A stretch of DNA of 64,000 bases. Origin: Leuconostoc miyukkimchii (GTDB lineage Bacteria; Bacillota; Bacilli; Lactobacillales; Lactobacillaceae). The stretch lies in contig NZ_BPKY01000003.1 in assembly GCF_019656055.1 (NCBI RefSeq), positions 1 through 64,000 on the forward strand, read 5' to 3'. The notes under the pieces were generated by a model. That model had not been told where the DNA came from. It ran no database searches and was given only the letters and a program-made list of their open reading frames with translations. The translations under genes were made by a program, and so were the position numbers. This document shows positions 16,898 to 24,943 of this stretch, in pieces (the stretch's first letter is position 1; each line of letters opens with the position of its first letter).

Positions 16898-19285
16898 TTA
16901 ATTTGGCATAAAATCATATGGCGTAATACCATTAAGTCCAATTAAGGGTGAAACTCTATGTGAATTAATGATTTCATCTGTCAAGACGTTTTCTAAATCT
17001 AACACACCATTAATTTGCTTATCACTCTTCTTCGGCTTGGTTACCGTCTCACTACCTTGCAATCGTTCCTTTAAAAATGTCGCTCGAAACGGTACTGCTG
17101 TCTGCGCTGCACGACTAAAAGCCGCATATTCACCCACTAGTATTAGTGCCTCTTTAGCGCGCGTAATACCTGTGTATAACAAATTTCGATTGAGCATCAA
17201 ACCAAAACGCGTTGTCAATGCCACAATAACAAGTTTAAACTCGTTACCCTGTGCTTTATGTACAGTTGTTGCGTACGCCAAAGATAGTTGATTCAAATTT
17301 TTCTTAGGATAAGATAGCTCTTTTCCGTCAAAATCAACAACTAATCGATCTTCATTATCGTCATTACTCTTATCATTTTTATATTGCACTGCAATAACTT
17401 GACCCATATCACCATTATAAACATCGCGTTCACTATCGTTTTCAAGCTGTAAAATTTTATCACCTTTTCGGAAAACCGTTGTTCCAAATTGAAGTGATTT
17501 CTGCGCTGGTTTCATTGGATTAAACAGTTCTTGTGCCATTGTGTTCAATGCGTGAACGCCAGATGTTGTTTTATAGATTGGTGTCAAAATTTGTAAGTCA
17601 TCTTGAGTGTAGCCTTTTTTTAGCGCGGCCTCCACGATTTGTCTAATTGCAATGGCTGTTTGATCATGTGATACCATAAAAGTCGATCTATCACGCTGGT
17701 TTTGCATAAAGTCAGTAGGTAATTCGCCATTTTTAATATGCTGAGCTAACGTTGTAATACTACTACCACGACCTTGACGATAAATTGTATCTAACTCTAC
17801 ATGAGCTATTATCTGACTGTTAACCAAATCTGCCAAAACATTTCCAGGACCAACCGAAGGTAACTGATCTGAATCCCCCACGATAATTAATTTCATACCA
17901 GTTGGTACTGCAGCTAATAATTTAGAAGTCAATTCAATATCAAGCATTGACGCTTCATCAATAATGAGAAGACCGCCCGCAATAGGATTATCATCAGTAA
18001 ATTCCGGCTCACCTAAATCTGCAATACCTAATAAACGATGAATCGTTGTCGCATCATAACCAGTTACTTCCGTCATACGTTTAGCAGCACGTCCGGTAGG
18101 TGAGGCCATTTTAACTGCATATGATTTTAAGAAATCAGATGTATTATCCGCATATTTTGCATGCACTTGTAGTAATTTTTGCCATGTTGCAACAATTGAT
18201 TGTACGATTGTTGTTTTACCTGTGCCAGGTCCGCCAGTCAATAAAAAGACCTGCTCATTTAAAGCTGACTTTACTGCATCAATCTGTGTATTATCAAGTG
18301 TTAAGCTTTTAGGTGTCACAAAATTTTCTGATATTTCATGAGCAGATATGCCAAAAGGTTGTTCTGCCTGTAGTAAACGCTTTAAATCATTTGCAGTTTG
18401 TGATTCAGCCTCGTATAGATTTGCTGTGTATAATTTATCATCATCAGCCACTAAAATATGGCTTGATAACAATTTAGCAATTGCTTGATCTAAATCAGAT
18501 TTTGTTGCCTCGTCATGTAATAGTTGCATACTGACTTGCAATAATTGTTCTCTCATGAGATAAGTATGACCATACTGAAAACTGGTGTTCATTATGGCCG
18601 CATACACTGCTGCTTGAACACGTTTATCATCCGTACGATTAATACCAACTTTTTGACCAATTAAATCAGCCATTTTAAATGATATACCATCAAATTCAAA
18701 TACCAAGCGATAAGGATCCTGCATCAATATATCTTGAGCTTCCCCACCATATTGATCATATAAACGTCCGGCAATATCAGCACCAATACCAAATTGATTA
18801 CCAACTTGAAATAACCGTTCTAAACCCAGATTCAATTGTAGGCTACGCACTAATTTTTTGGCAGTCGGTTCCTTGACAATACCATCTAAAACATGGACAT
18901 CATCTAAAATCAAATTAACCGCATTTAGTCCCAAATGCTCAACAATTTTTTCAGCCGTTTTTTTACCGATTCCCGAAAATTGCCCACTCACAAAATATTT
19001 AATCAATCCTGCTTCATCCGGTGGTAGTTCATTTTCATAACGTACCACTTTAAGTTGCTGACCGTACTTGGGATGGCGAACAACGACACCATAAAAAGAA
19101 TACACACTACCTTCCTGAACATCAGCAAATGTACCGGTGGCAATAATTTCTGATTCGTCCCAGTTTTCAAGTGTTGTATCTTGAATTTGAACCGATAAAA
19201 TTTTAAAATAAGAGTCACTCGACGCAAAAATAACATTTTGCAATGTACCAGTAATTTTTTCTAATTGTGCTTCTTGATATGCCAT
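16898..19285 (-). CDS. recD2: RecD2-type ATP-dependent 5'-3' DNA helicase
   Basis: A 795-residue SF1B helicase of the RecD2 (RecBC-independent) type. The order is an N-terminal OB-like domain, a helix-hairpin-helix region (FSGIGKKTAEKIV), a Walker A loop LTGGPGTGKTTI near residue 350, LLIIDEASM (Walker B), and a C-terminal UvrD-like end with TTVHKAQGNEF. RecD2 acts in mismatch repair and replication-fork processing. The start codon has a modest AGGA site; the gene follows the phosphoglycerate mutase-like gene by 39 bases without a terminator, so DUF1831-pgm-recD2 is probably one unit. Confidence 0.95.
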   Translation of the reverse strand: MAYQEAQLEKITGTLQNVIFASSDSYFKILSVQIQDTTLENWDESEIIATGTFADVQEGSVYSFYGVVVRHPKYGQQLKVVRYENELPPDEAGLIKYFVSGQFSGIGKKTAEKIVEHLGLNAVNLILDDVHVLDGIVKEPTAKKLVRSLQLNLGLERLFQVGNQFGIGADIAGRLYDQYGGEAQDILMQDPYRLVFEFDGISFKMADLIGQKVGINRTDDKRVQAAVYAAIMNTSFQYGHTYLMREQLLQVSMQLLHDEATKSDLDQAIAKLLSSHILVADDDKLYTANLYEAESQTANDLKRLLQAEQPFGISAHEISENFVTPKSLTLDNTQIDAVKSALNEQVFLLTGGPGTGKTTIVQSIVATWQKLLQVHAKYADNTSDFLKSYAVKMASPTGRAAKRMTEVTGYDATTIHRLLGIADLGEPEFTDDNPIAGGLLIIDEASMLDIELTSKLLAAVPTGMKLIIVGDSDQLPSVGPGNVLADLVNSQIIAHVELDTIYRQGRGSSITTLAQHIKNGELPTDFMQNQRDRSTFMVSHDQTAIAIRQIVEAALKKGYTQDDLQILTPIYKTTSGVHALNTMAQELFNPMKPAQKSLQFGTTVFRKGDKILQLENDSERDVYNGDMGQVIAVQYKNDKSNDDNEDRLVVDFDGKELSYPKKNLNQLSLAYATTVHKAQGNEFKLVIVALTTRFGLMLNRNLLYTGITRAKEALILVGEYAAFSRAAQTAVPFRATFLKERLQGSETVTKPKKSDKQINGVLDLENVLTDEIINSHRVSPLIGLNGITPYDFMPN

Positions 19286-19324
19286 TAATTGTGTATCCTA
19301 CGCCAGCAGGTTATTAAATATCCT

Positions 19325-19978
19325 TTAGATTGTCGTTGATTCATTCTGCTTTTTATTCAAATATGTGGTGTTGTTCCAATCATCAACAACAAAATTTTGA
19401 CCATCAGTCGTAGATAAAATCGTAGTCGACGTATTACTCAAACCACCACGTTCACGAATACTCATTCGTGGCTGTTTCAATAGACCATTAATTCCAAATG
19501 ACAATGCCATTCCATGTGACACAATTAAAATATTTTCATTTGGGTAATGTTTGGCGATATTTTTGATGAACCTTACAAAACGCGCTTCAGCTCTTGTATA
19601 ACCTTCACCTTCAAATTCTTCACCTTCAAATTTATCTAGATCGTCACGATAGTTGTGGTATGCATTTGCATAGTTTGTTGCAATATTTGCTACAAGCTCT
19701 CCCTCCCATTTGCCAAGACCAACTTCGGCAATATTTGAGCGCAAAGACAGCCGATCGCGATATTTTAGATGACGTAAAATATTAACAGCCGTGATTCTTG
19801 CACGTCGTAATGGTGAAGCAAAGACACGTGCAAATGTAACATCATTTAAAAAATCACCAACTTTTGCCATATCGTGATAGCTAGAAGGTAATAAATTGGA
19901 ATCACCATGACCACCTTGAAATCGGCGTTCGAGGTTCCATTCAGTTTGTCCATGACGGACGAAATAAAATTTAGTCAT
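19325..19978 (-). CDS. Histidine phosphatase (phosphoglycerate mutase-like)
   Basis: A 217-residue histidine phosphatase superfamily protein. The catalytic RHG motif is FYFVRHGQTEWN near the N-terminus; the second histidine is in LIVSHGMAL, with the acidic EVGLGKWEGE motif between. This branch includes small-molecule phosphatases and broad-specificity PGM-like enzymes. The substrate is not evident; glycolytic mutase is less likely because the usual dPGM signature is incomplete. The ATG at 19978, one base after the upstream stop and preceded by GGAAAAG, is preferred over an in-frame GTG at 19999 inside the preceding gene. Confidence 0.8.
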   Translation of the reverse strand: MTKFYFVRHGQTEWNLERRFQGGHGDSNLLPSSYHDMAKVGDFLNDVTFARVFASPLRRARITAVNILRHLKYRDRLSLRSNIAEVGLGKWEGELVANIATNYANAYHNYRDDLDKFEGEEFEGEGYTRAEARFVRFIKNIAKHYPNENILIVSHGMALSFGINGLLKQPRMSIRERGGLSNTSTTILSTTDGQNFVVDDWNNTTYLNKKQNESTTI

Positions 19979-19979
19979 A

Positions 19980-20318
19980 TTAAATCTTTTCCAGCACACC
20001 TCGTGCTACTAATTCTGCCATAAAAAACTGGTATAATTTAACCATTTCTTCAGCATGATTATTTTTAAAAATATCAACTCGCACAACATCCCCAGCGGAT
20101 ACAGTACTGAGTTTAAAACCCGTTAAATCTTGGTTAATTGATACTTTTAACTGGATTGCATTAGCTACTGATTTATCTGATTCAAGTGATCGATGTAACA
20201 CGTAGACACCGGCATTATTAGTAATAAATCCGAGATCTCCTAGTGTGTATTTTTTAATTTGATTACTTAGCTGATAAGTTGCGTCACCTGCTATCGTTAC
20301 TTTTTTGTTAAAAGCCAT
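19980..20318 (-). CDS. DUF1831 family protein
   Basis: A 112-residue small protein matching the lactobacillales-restricted DUF1831 family (start MAFNKKVTIAGDATYQLS, YTLGDLGF). Members are compact alpha/beta proteins of unknown function. It is translationally coupled to the histidine phosphatase downstream (TAA-T-ATG). Its own ATG lacks a good Shine-Dalgarno; the nearest strong AGGAGG is about 70 bases upstream with no standard start codon at the right distance. Confidence 0.75.
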   Translation of the reverse strand: MAFNKKVTIAGDATYQLSNQIKKYTLGDLGFITNNAGVYVLHRSLESDKSVANAIQLKVSINQDLTGFKLSTVSAGDVVRVDIFKNNHAEEMVKLYQFFMAELVARGVLEKI

Positions 20319-20422
20319 TGTTTTTTTGTGTGCCTAACTCATTATTTCAGAACGCCAATTTTAACATTTTGCCCATCATAAAAGGTATATCAGCCCACTT
20401 CCTCCTAAAATATACTATTCTC

Positions 20423-20431
20423 ATTATAACA
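20423..20431 (-). promoter_or_regulatory. Extended -10 promoter of the DUF1831 operon
   Basis: TGTTATAAT on the minus strand, immediately downstream of the preceding gene's terminator; the leader would be about 95 bases. Confidence 0.5.
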
Positions 20432-20457
20432 AAAAAAGCGTCAAAATTATGACACTT
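20431..20457 (-). terminator. Terminator of the BMP-family gene
   Basis: An eight-base stem (20450-20457 with 20436-20443, one G-U pair), six-base loop, then seven U on the minus strand. Confidence 0.8.
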
Positions 20458-20503
20458 CTTAATTTTATTGTTTCTCCTAATTAGAAGAACAATGCTATAT
20501 TTT

Positions 20504-21622
20504 TTAAAACTTTTGATCAAATTGTGATCCCTTTGGATGATTTGGCACTTTAATTGTGCCGTTAATAATTGATTTTTGTGCTTTTTCAACTGCAGATTTC
20601 TCTGAATTAGTTAATTCTGAATCTGTTAAGTATACCCCATTTTCCTTTAAACCATAAGCAATGGTTTTGCCACCTGGAAAAGTCTTGTCTTTGTTATATG
20701 CATCGGCAATATTTTTAACACCTGCACCAACGGACGTAATAGAAGAAGCAAGCGTTGACGTTTCCTTCTTGCCATCTTTTGATGTATATGCACCATCAGA
20801 CTTTTGATCACGATCAACACCAATAATATACAATCTATCCTTTGAATCAGCTGTCAATTTTGAGTTTTCAGCTTTAGCTTCTGAAAAAGCACCATTACCT
20901 ACAAAACCAGCTGCTGCAAAAATCGTTTTTATGCCTGAAGCATACATTGTAGCAGCGATTGTTTTCCCTTTAGCTGAATCTGTAAATGAATTAGCATATT
21001 GCTTTTCAATAGTAAGAGAAGGATCTGTTGCTTTCACCCCAGCTTCAAAACCAGCATCAAATGCGTCTATAATATTACCGTGAATACCACCAATAAACCC
21101 AAGTTTTGTCTCACCATTTGCTTTAGCTTTAGTGGCAGCTGCTACACCTGCCAAGTATGATGATTGCTCTGATCTAAACATAACAGAGGCAATATTTTTT
21201 TGATTTGGCACAATATCATCTATCAAAACAAACTTTTGGTTTGGATTTAACTTAGCCGATTTAGTGATAGATTGATTTAATGTGTAACCAATACCATACA
21301 CGATACCATATGCTTTATTTTTTGTAGCTAAATTGAAATTTTGATCAAAATCCGAATGATCTGTTGCAGTGAAATATGTTACAGGTGCATTTTGTCCTGA
21401 TTTCAAATCATTCGTCTTTGCATACTTTTGGGCACCTTCCCAAGCTGATTGGTTGAACGAATGATCATCAACACCACCAACATCTAATACCAAGCCCAAC
21501 TTTGCTGCCTTACTTGTGCTACTTGTATTTTCTGATTTTTTTTGTGAAGTTGCCGCGTAAATGCCGCCACCTACAATTGCTACAGCAGCAATGCTTATGA
21601 TAATTTTAGTTGATCTATTCAC
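20504..21622 (-). CDS. BMP family (Med/PnrA-like) nucleoside-binding protein
   Basis: About 372 residues. The mature part (AKLGLVLDVGGVDDHSFNQS onward) is a periplasmic-binding-fold BMP protein, the family that delivers purine nucleosides to ABC importers. FNQSAWEG, YGIGY, AAGFVGNGAF and the final NHPKGSQFD region are conserved features. The start is GTG at 21622, after AAAAAGGAG. The N-terminus has a hydrophobic signal, but there is no cysteine, so no lipobox: unlike typical Gram-positive members it would be membrane-anchored or secreted, not a lipoprotein. No permease or ATPase is adjacent. Confidence 0.8.
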   Translation of the reverse strand: MNRSTKIIISIAAVAIVGGGIYAATSQKKSENTSSTSKAAKLGLVLDVGGVDDHSFNQSAWEGAQKYAKTNDLKSGQNAPVTYFTATDHSDFDQNFNLATKNKAYGIVYGIGYTLNQSITKSAKLNPNQKFVLIDDIVPNQKNIASVMFRSEQSSYLAGVAAATKAKANGETKLGFIGGIHGNIIDAFDAGFEAGVKATDPSLTIEKQYANSFTDSAKGKTIAATMYASGIKTIFAAAGFVGNGAFSEAKAENSKLTADSKDRLYIIGVDRDQKSDGAYTSKDGKKETSTLASSITSVGAGVKNIADAYNKDKTFPGGKTIAYGLKENGVYLTDSELTNSEKSAVEKAQKSIINGTIKVPNHPKGSQFDQKF

Positions 21623-21646
21623 GGTGATTATTCTCCTTTTTCGAGG

Positions 21647-21660
21647 TATGCAATTGCATA
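21647..21660. promoter_or_regulatory. Palindrome in the BMP gene leader
   Basis: TATGCAATTGCATA is a perfect 14-base palindrome within a larger GAGGT/ACCTC stem, between the likely -10 (TATAAT on the minus strand near 21700) and the start codon. A candidate operator or mRNA hairpin. Confidence 0.35.
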
Positions 21661-21773
21661 GCACCAACCTCTTTTTTTCGTTTGCTATAAGTACAAACTA
21701 ATATTATACGACATCTATATAGGAGAAAAAGGCCCAATAGTGTCCTTGACAAACAATTTATTTTTAAACGATA

Positions 21774-23225
21774 TTAAAATTCCTCAATAAATTCATCTGC
21801 AGTTTGTTTAGCCGCAAATCTTAATCCCTTTGGAAAAAAGTTTTTAATTTGTCCGTTAACATAGCGTCCCCAACCTGCGCCATTGCCATTTGCTGCCATT
21901 AAAACCCAGCCTTTTTTTAGCTGGTGGTCTGTACCTGTTTGGATGACATCTCCATGAACAAATTTTGCCCAATCATCATGGTTTAAATCATAAGTTTGTG
22001 CAAATTCAGTAGGATGGATCGCAAGAGCCAATGCATGTGCTGGTTCAAAACGATTCTTTTTAAATGTTCCCATTTCAATGCCCAAACGTAATATTTTCAT
22101 TTTTGAAATGTCTGGTGCTTCTAACGGCGCTAAATATAAACGCGTGCCAAATAAAACATATTGCCGATTACGACGTTGAAAATGAATAAATGATTCTTGT
22201 ATAAATGCATCAAGCAGTATCTGTTGTTCACGATTTAATTGCGTTGACTTGATGGGTTTAATTGTTTGAGATATAACTGGCACATCCAGAGATTGTGATA
22301 GCTTTGCGACGAAATGTCCATCCCCATTTAAATTTTGAGGCCATAAACGGGCTGTTTTTTTTAGTTCTGTATGATCACTGGTGGTACTTTGAATTGTTTG
22401 ACCATCTGTAAATTGCTTGTCTGCCCAATCCGGTCTACCATCACTAATATGTGTGTCGGCTAGCTTATCAATTGTTTCTAATGTAAATTCAGGGTACTCT
22501 GACATTAGCCATGCAATGATTTGTTCATCTTCTTCTGGTGAAAATGTACATGTTGAGTATATAATTTGACCACCAGGACGCAACATTTTGACCGCATCAC
22601 GTAAGATATTTCTTTGTAATTCCGCCAACTCTTGTGGGAAATCTTGATGCCATTGCGTGATTGCTGCACTATTTTTTCGAAACATACCTTCACCTGAACA
22701 AGGTGCGTCAAGTAATATTTTATCAAAATACTGTGGCAATTTAGCACTTAATTCTGCTGGTGAATGTGAGCTCACAATAACATTTTGCACACCCATACGC
22801 TCAACGTTTTCACTCAGTATTTTAGCACGGCCCATAAAAATTTCATTCGACCATAAAAGACCCGTTTGTTGCATAAATGCAGCTAAATGGGTAGTTTTTC
22901 CACCAGGTGCAGCAGCTAAATCTAATATTTTTTCTCCAAGGTCTGGATGAACAACTTCACCGACAAACTGTGCTGAAGGTTCTTGGGAATAAACAACACC
23001 CGTCACATGCGACACAGCGTGACCGGATACCGTACCATAATGACCCCAATCACCATATGGTATCTTTCCATCATCTGTTGTGTCAAAAGTATGCGTATTT
23101 GCTTTTAACGGATTAATACGATAGCCTTTTTGTATTGGCTCATCAAATGTTTTAAAAAAATTAGGCGCTTCTGTTCCCAGTAAACGCGTATATTTTTCTA
23201 TGAATTTTTCTGGTAAAGTTGCCAT
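21774..23225 (-). CDS. rsmF: 16S rRNA (cytosine-C5)-methyltransferase, RsmF/NOL1-NOP2-Sun family
   Basis: A 483-residue m5C RNA methyltransferase. The SAM motif is LDLAAAPGGKTTHLAA; the two catalytic cysteines are in DAPCSGEGMFRK and STCTFSPEEDE. A C-terminal RNA-binding extension (from about residue 300) ending near GWGRYVNGQIKNFFPKGLR matches the RsmF/YebU-like group. Its ATG overlaps the rbsK stop by one base, so it is coupled to rbsK. Exact rRNA position cannot be fixed from sequence. Confidence 0.9.
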   Translation of the reverse strand: MATLPEKFIEKYTRLLGTEAPNFFKTFDEPIQKGYRINPLKANTHTFDTTDDGKIPYGDWGHYGTVSGHAVSHVTGVVYSQEPSAQFVGEVVHPDLGEKILDLAAAPGGKTTHLAAFMQQTGLLWSNEIFMGRAKILSENVERMGVQNVIVSSHSPAELSAKLPQYFDKILLDAPCSGEGMFRKNSAAITQWHQDFPQELAELQRNILRDAVKMLRPGGQIIYSTCTFSPEEDEQIIAWLMSEYPEFTLETIDKLADTHISDGRPDWADKQFTDGQTIQSTTSDHTELKKTARLWPQNLNGDGHFVAKLSQSLDVPVISQTIKPIKSTQLNREQQILLDAFIQESFIHFQRRNRQYVLFGTRLYLAPLEAPDISKMKILRLGIEMGTFKKNRFEPAHALALAIHPTEFAQTYDLNHDDWAKFVHGDVIQTGTDHQLKKGWVLMAANGNGAGWGRYVNGQIKNFFPKGLRFAAKQTADEFIEEF

Positions 23226-24136
23226 TAGAAAGCATCAACCTCATCACGTGTTGGAATGGACGGAATTGCTCCTGCCCTGGTCACTGCAATGGCACTAGCA
23301 ATGCTGGCACGTTTTACAGCTTCATCTAAATTACTAAAATCTGAATCAATAACACTTGCTAATGTACCAATAAATGTATCTCCTGCTCCAGTTGTATCCA
23401 CAGCATGCACTTTATTCGGTTTTGCCCACCAACGTTTATCACCATCCGCAACAAATGACCCAGCAGCACCCAGTGTGATAATGCTACGTGCCACACCTTT
23501 TGCCAACAATGCATCACTCACACGATTCAAAACTGCCTCATCATTTTTAACAGTTATACCAGACAATAATTGTGCCTCAGTTTCATTTGGTAATATAATA
23601 TCAGTCACACGCATAAGTTCAGGTGTTAAGTCATAGACAGCTGGTGCAGGATTTAAAATTGTTTGTACATTATTAGCTTTTGCAATCTTAAAAGCAGTTG
23701 TAATAACATCCAAGGGTACTTCGAATTGTGCAATTAAAGTGTCTGCTTGCGCAATGACATCTGCATCTATTTCCATAGTCGTTAGCGCTTGATTAGCGCC
23801 ACCATGAATCAAAATTGTATTTGCACCATTTTCTTGTAGCATAATATATGCTGATCCTGTAGGTACCTCACTATTTGTTGTAACGGCATCCACATTAACA
23901 CCATTTGTAAGTAATGTTGCTCGCATAAATTGACCATTACTATCATTACCCACAGCACCGATAAAGGATACATTTGCACCTTGTCGTGACGCAGCAACTG
24001 CTTGATTAGCACCTTTTCCACCTGGTGCTGTTGTGACGTCTGTCAACGCCATTGTCTCCCCAACAAGTGGCATACGTGGCATCTTCATAATATTATCGGC
24101 ATTTAAACTACCGAGTACAACGATATTTTTAGTCAT
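23225..24136 (-). CDS. rbsK: Ribokinase
   Basis: A 303-residue PfkB-family ribokinase, phosphorylating ribose to ribose 5-phosphate, the substrate of Prs. APGGKGANQAVAASR (sugar site) and DTTGAGDTFIGTL (anion hole and catalytic Asp) are intact. The N-terminus (VVLGSLNADNI) aligns with the family, fixing the ATG at 24136. That ATG has no Shine-Dalgarno; two mini-ORFs lie in its leader, the second overlapping the rbsK start. No rbs transport genes adjoin it. Confidence 0.9.
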   Translation of the reverse strand: MTKNIVVLGSLNADNIMKMPRMPLVGETMALTDVTTAPGGKGANQAVAASRQGANVSFIGAVGNDSNGQFMRATLLTNGVNVDAVTTNSEVPTGSAYIMLQENGANTILIHGGANQALTTMEIDADVIAQADTLIAQFEVPLDVITTAFKIAKANNVQTILNPAPAVYDLTPELMRVTDIILPNETEAQLLSGITVKNDEAVLNRVSDALLAKGVARSIITLGAAGSFVADGDKRWWAKPNKVHAVDTTGAGDTFIGTLASVIDSDFSNLDEAVKRASIASAIAVTRAGAIPSIPTRDEVDAF

Positions 24137-24246
24137 GTTTTAAAACGTTTAGCCACAATTTTTTTACTAACATATGAGATGATTTTAAAGGTGTGTGATC
24201 ACCTAACAAGCCATCTAAAGTGTCGATAGGTATTGTGATTAAACAT
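24129..24246 (-). other. Two mini-ORFs in the rbsK leader
   Basis: The first (24199-24246) starts eight bases after the first G of a strong GGAGG site and encodes MFNHNTYRHFRWLVR. The second (24129-24173) encodes MLVKKLWLNVLKHD and its TAA overlaps the first codons of rbsK (ATGACTAA). rbsK itself has no ribosome binding site, so coupling is plausible. Translation is inferred, not shown. Confidence 0.4.
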
Positions 24247-24339
24247 GTTTCCTCCGTCATTTTTCTGTTATCTATTATCATACCATGATTGCTAATATAG
24301 TTAAATCATGTCAACACTTTGAAAAAAATTGTCTAAAAT

Positions 24340-24373
24340 AAATGGGAACTAGATCTTAACCTAGTTCCCATTT
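24340..24373. terminator. Bidirectional terminator between psiE-like gene and rbsK
   Basis: Thirteen-base perfect arms (24340-24352, 24361-24373) around an eight-base loop, T-rich on both strands. The rest of 24137-24418 holds the rbsK promoter region, with a TATGAT -10 candidate near 24281, and the mini-ORFs. Confidence 0.9.
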
Positions 24374-24418
24374 TTTTGATAGTAAGCAAAAGTAGCGCAT
24401 ACTTAACCATAGCAATAA

Positions 24419-24865
24419 CTAGGCATCTTGTTTTTGAATCGCATTAGTCTTTTCAATATTTTTTGTTTTTTCTCTGAAAAAACGATAAATTGTCAAAGCT
24501 AGAACCAGTAAGCAAATTGAGATTGCTAATAATAATGTCTTAGTTGTTTGATCATGATATACCAAAATAGCACGAATAAGCGCTGTCACACCAATATATA
24601 AAAAACTTTCCATACTAATATGGGCATCTTTAATAAAATACTCTCGTACAAGACTCATAAATTCAAAAAATAAAAATACAGCTAGTGTCGCCTCAGTTAT
24701 TTCGTTAAAATGTACGCGTGTATTATCGATTGTTAATAATAAGTGGGCTAAATTATAAATTTCACGTAGCAAAAAACCAAAAATAACAAAACCAATGATA
24801 ATCATCACGATATTTAATACATATTCAAAATAGTTTGCAACTTTTTGATGCCATTCATGTCTCAT
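24419..24865 (-). CDS. PsiE-like phosphate-starvation-inducible membrane protein
   Basis: About 148 residues with four predicted membrane helices (near IVMIIIGFVIFGFLL, ATLAVFLFFEFMSLV, ESFLYIGVTALIRAI and LLLAISICLLVLAL). The LVREYF and ALIRAILV segments match the PsiE family, of unknown function. The start at 24865 is chosen because AGGAG lies seven bases before it; an upstream ATG at 24889 lacks a site and sits in a hairpin. It lies 78 bases after polC and ends before a strong terminator. Confidence 0.75.
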   Translation of the reverse strand: MRHEWHQKVANYFEYVLNIVMIIIGFVIFGFLLREIYNLAHLLLTIDNTRVHFNEITEATLAVFLFFEFMSLVREYFIKDAHISMESFLYIGVTALIRAILVYHDQTTKTLLLAISICLLVLALTIYRFFREKTKNIEKTNAIQKQDA

Positions 24866-24943
24866 ACACGGGCTCCTATTTTTTAACATACAATAAATTT
24901 AATAGCTGTATGTTTTTTGATTCGCTTTTTATTTGATAACTAC

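Noticed and set aside
20347-20589. 80-codon minus-strand frame spanning the BMP gene end and the DUF1831 leader
   Set aside because: It crosses a terminator and a promoter, has no ribosome binding site, and overlaps the BMP gene out of frame.
21623-21773. Purine riboswitch upstream of the BMP nucleoside-binding gene
   Set aside because: No purine aptamer core was recognised; the leader shows only a palindrome within a small stem.
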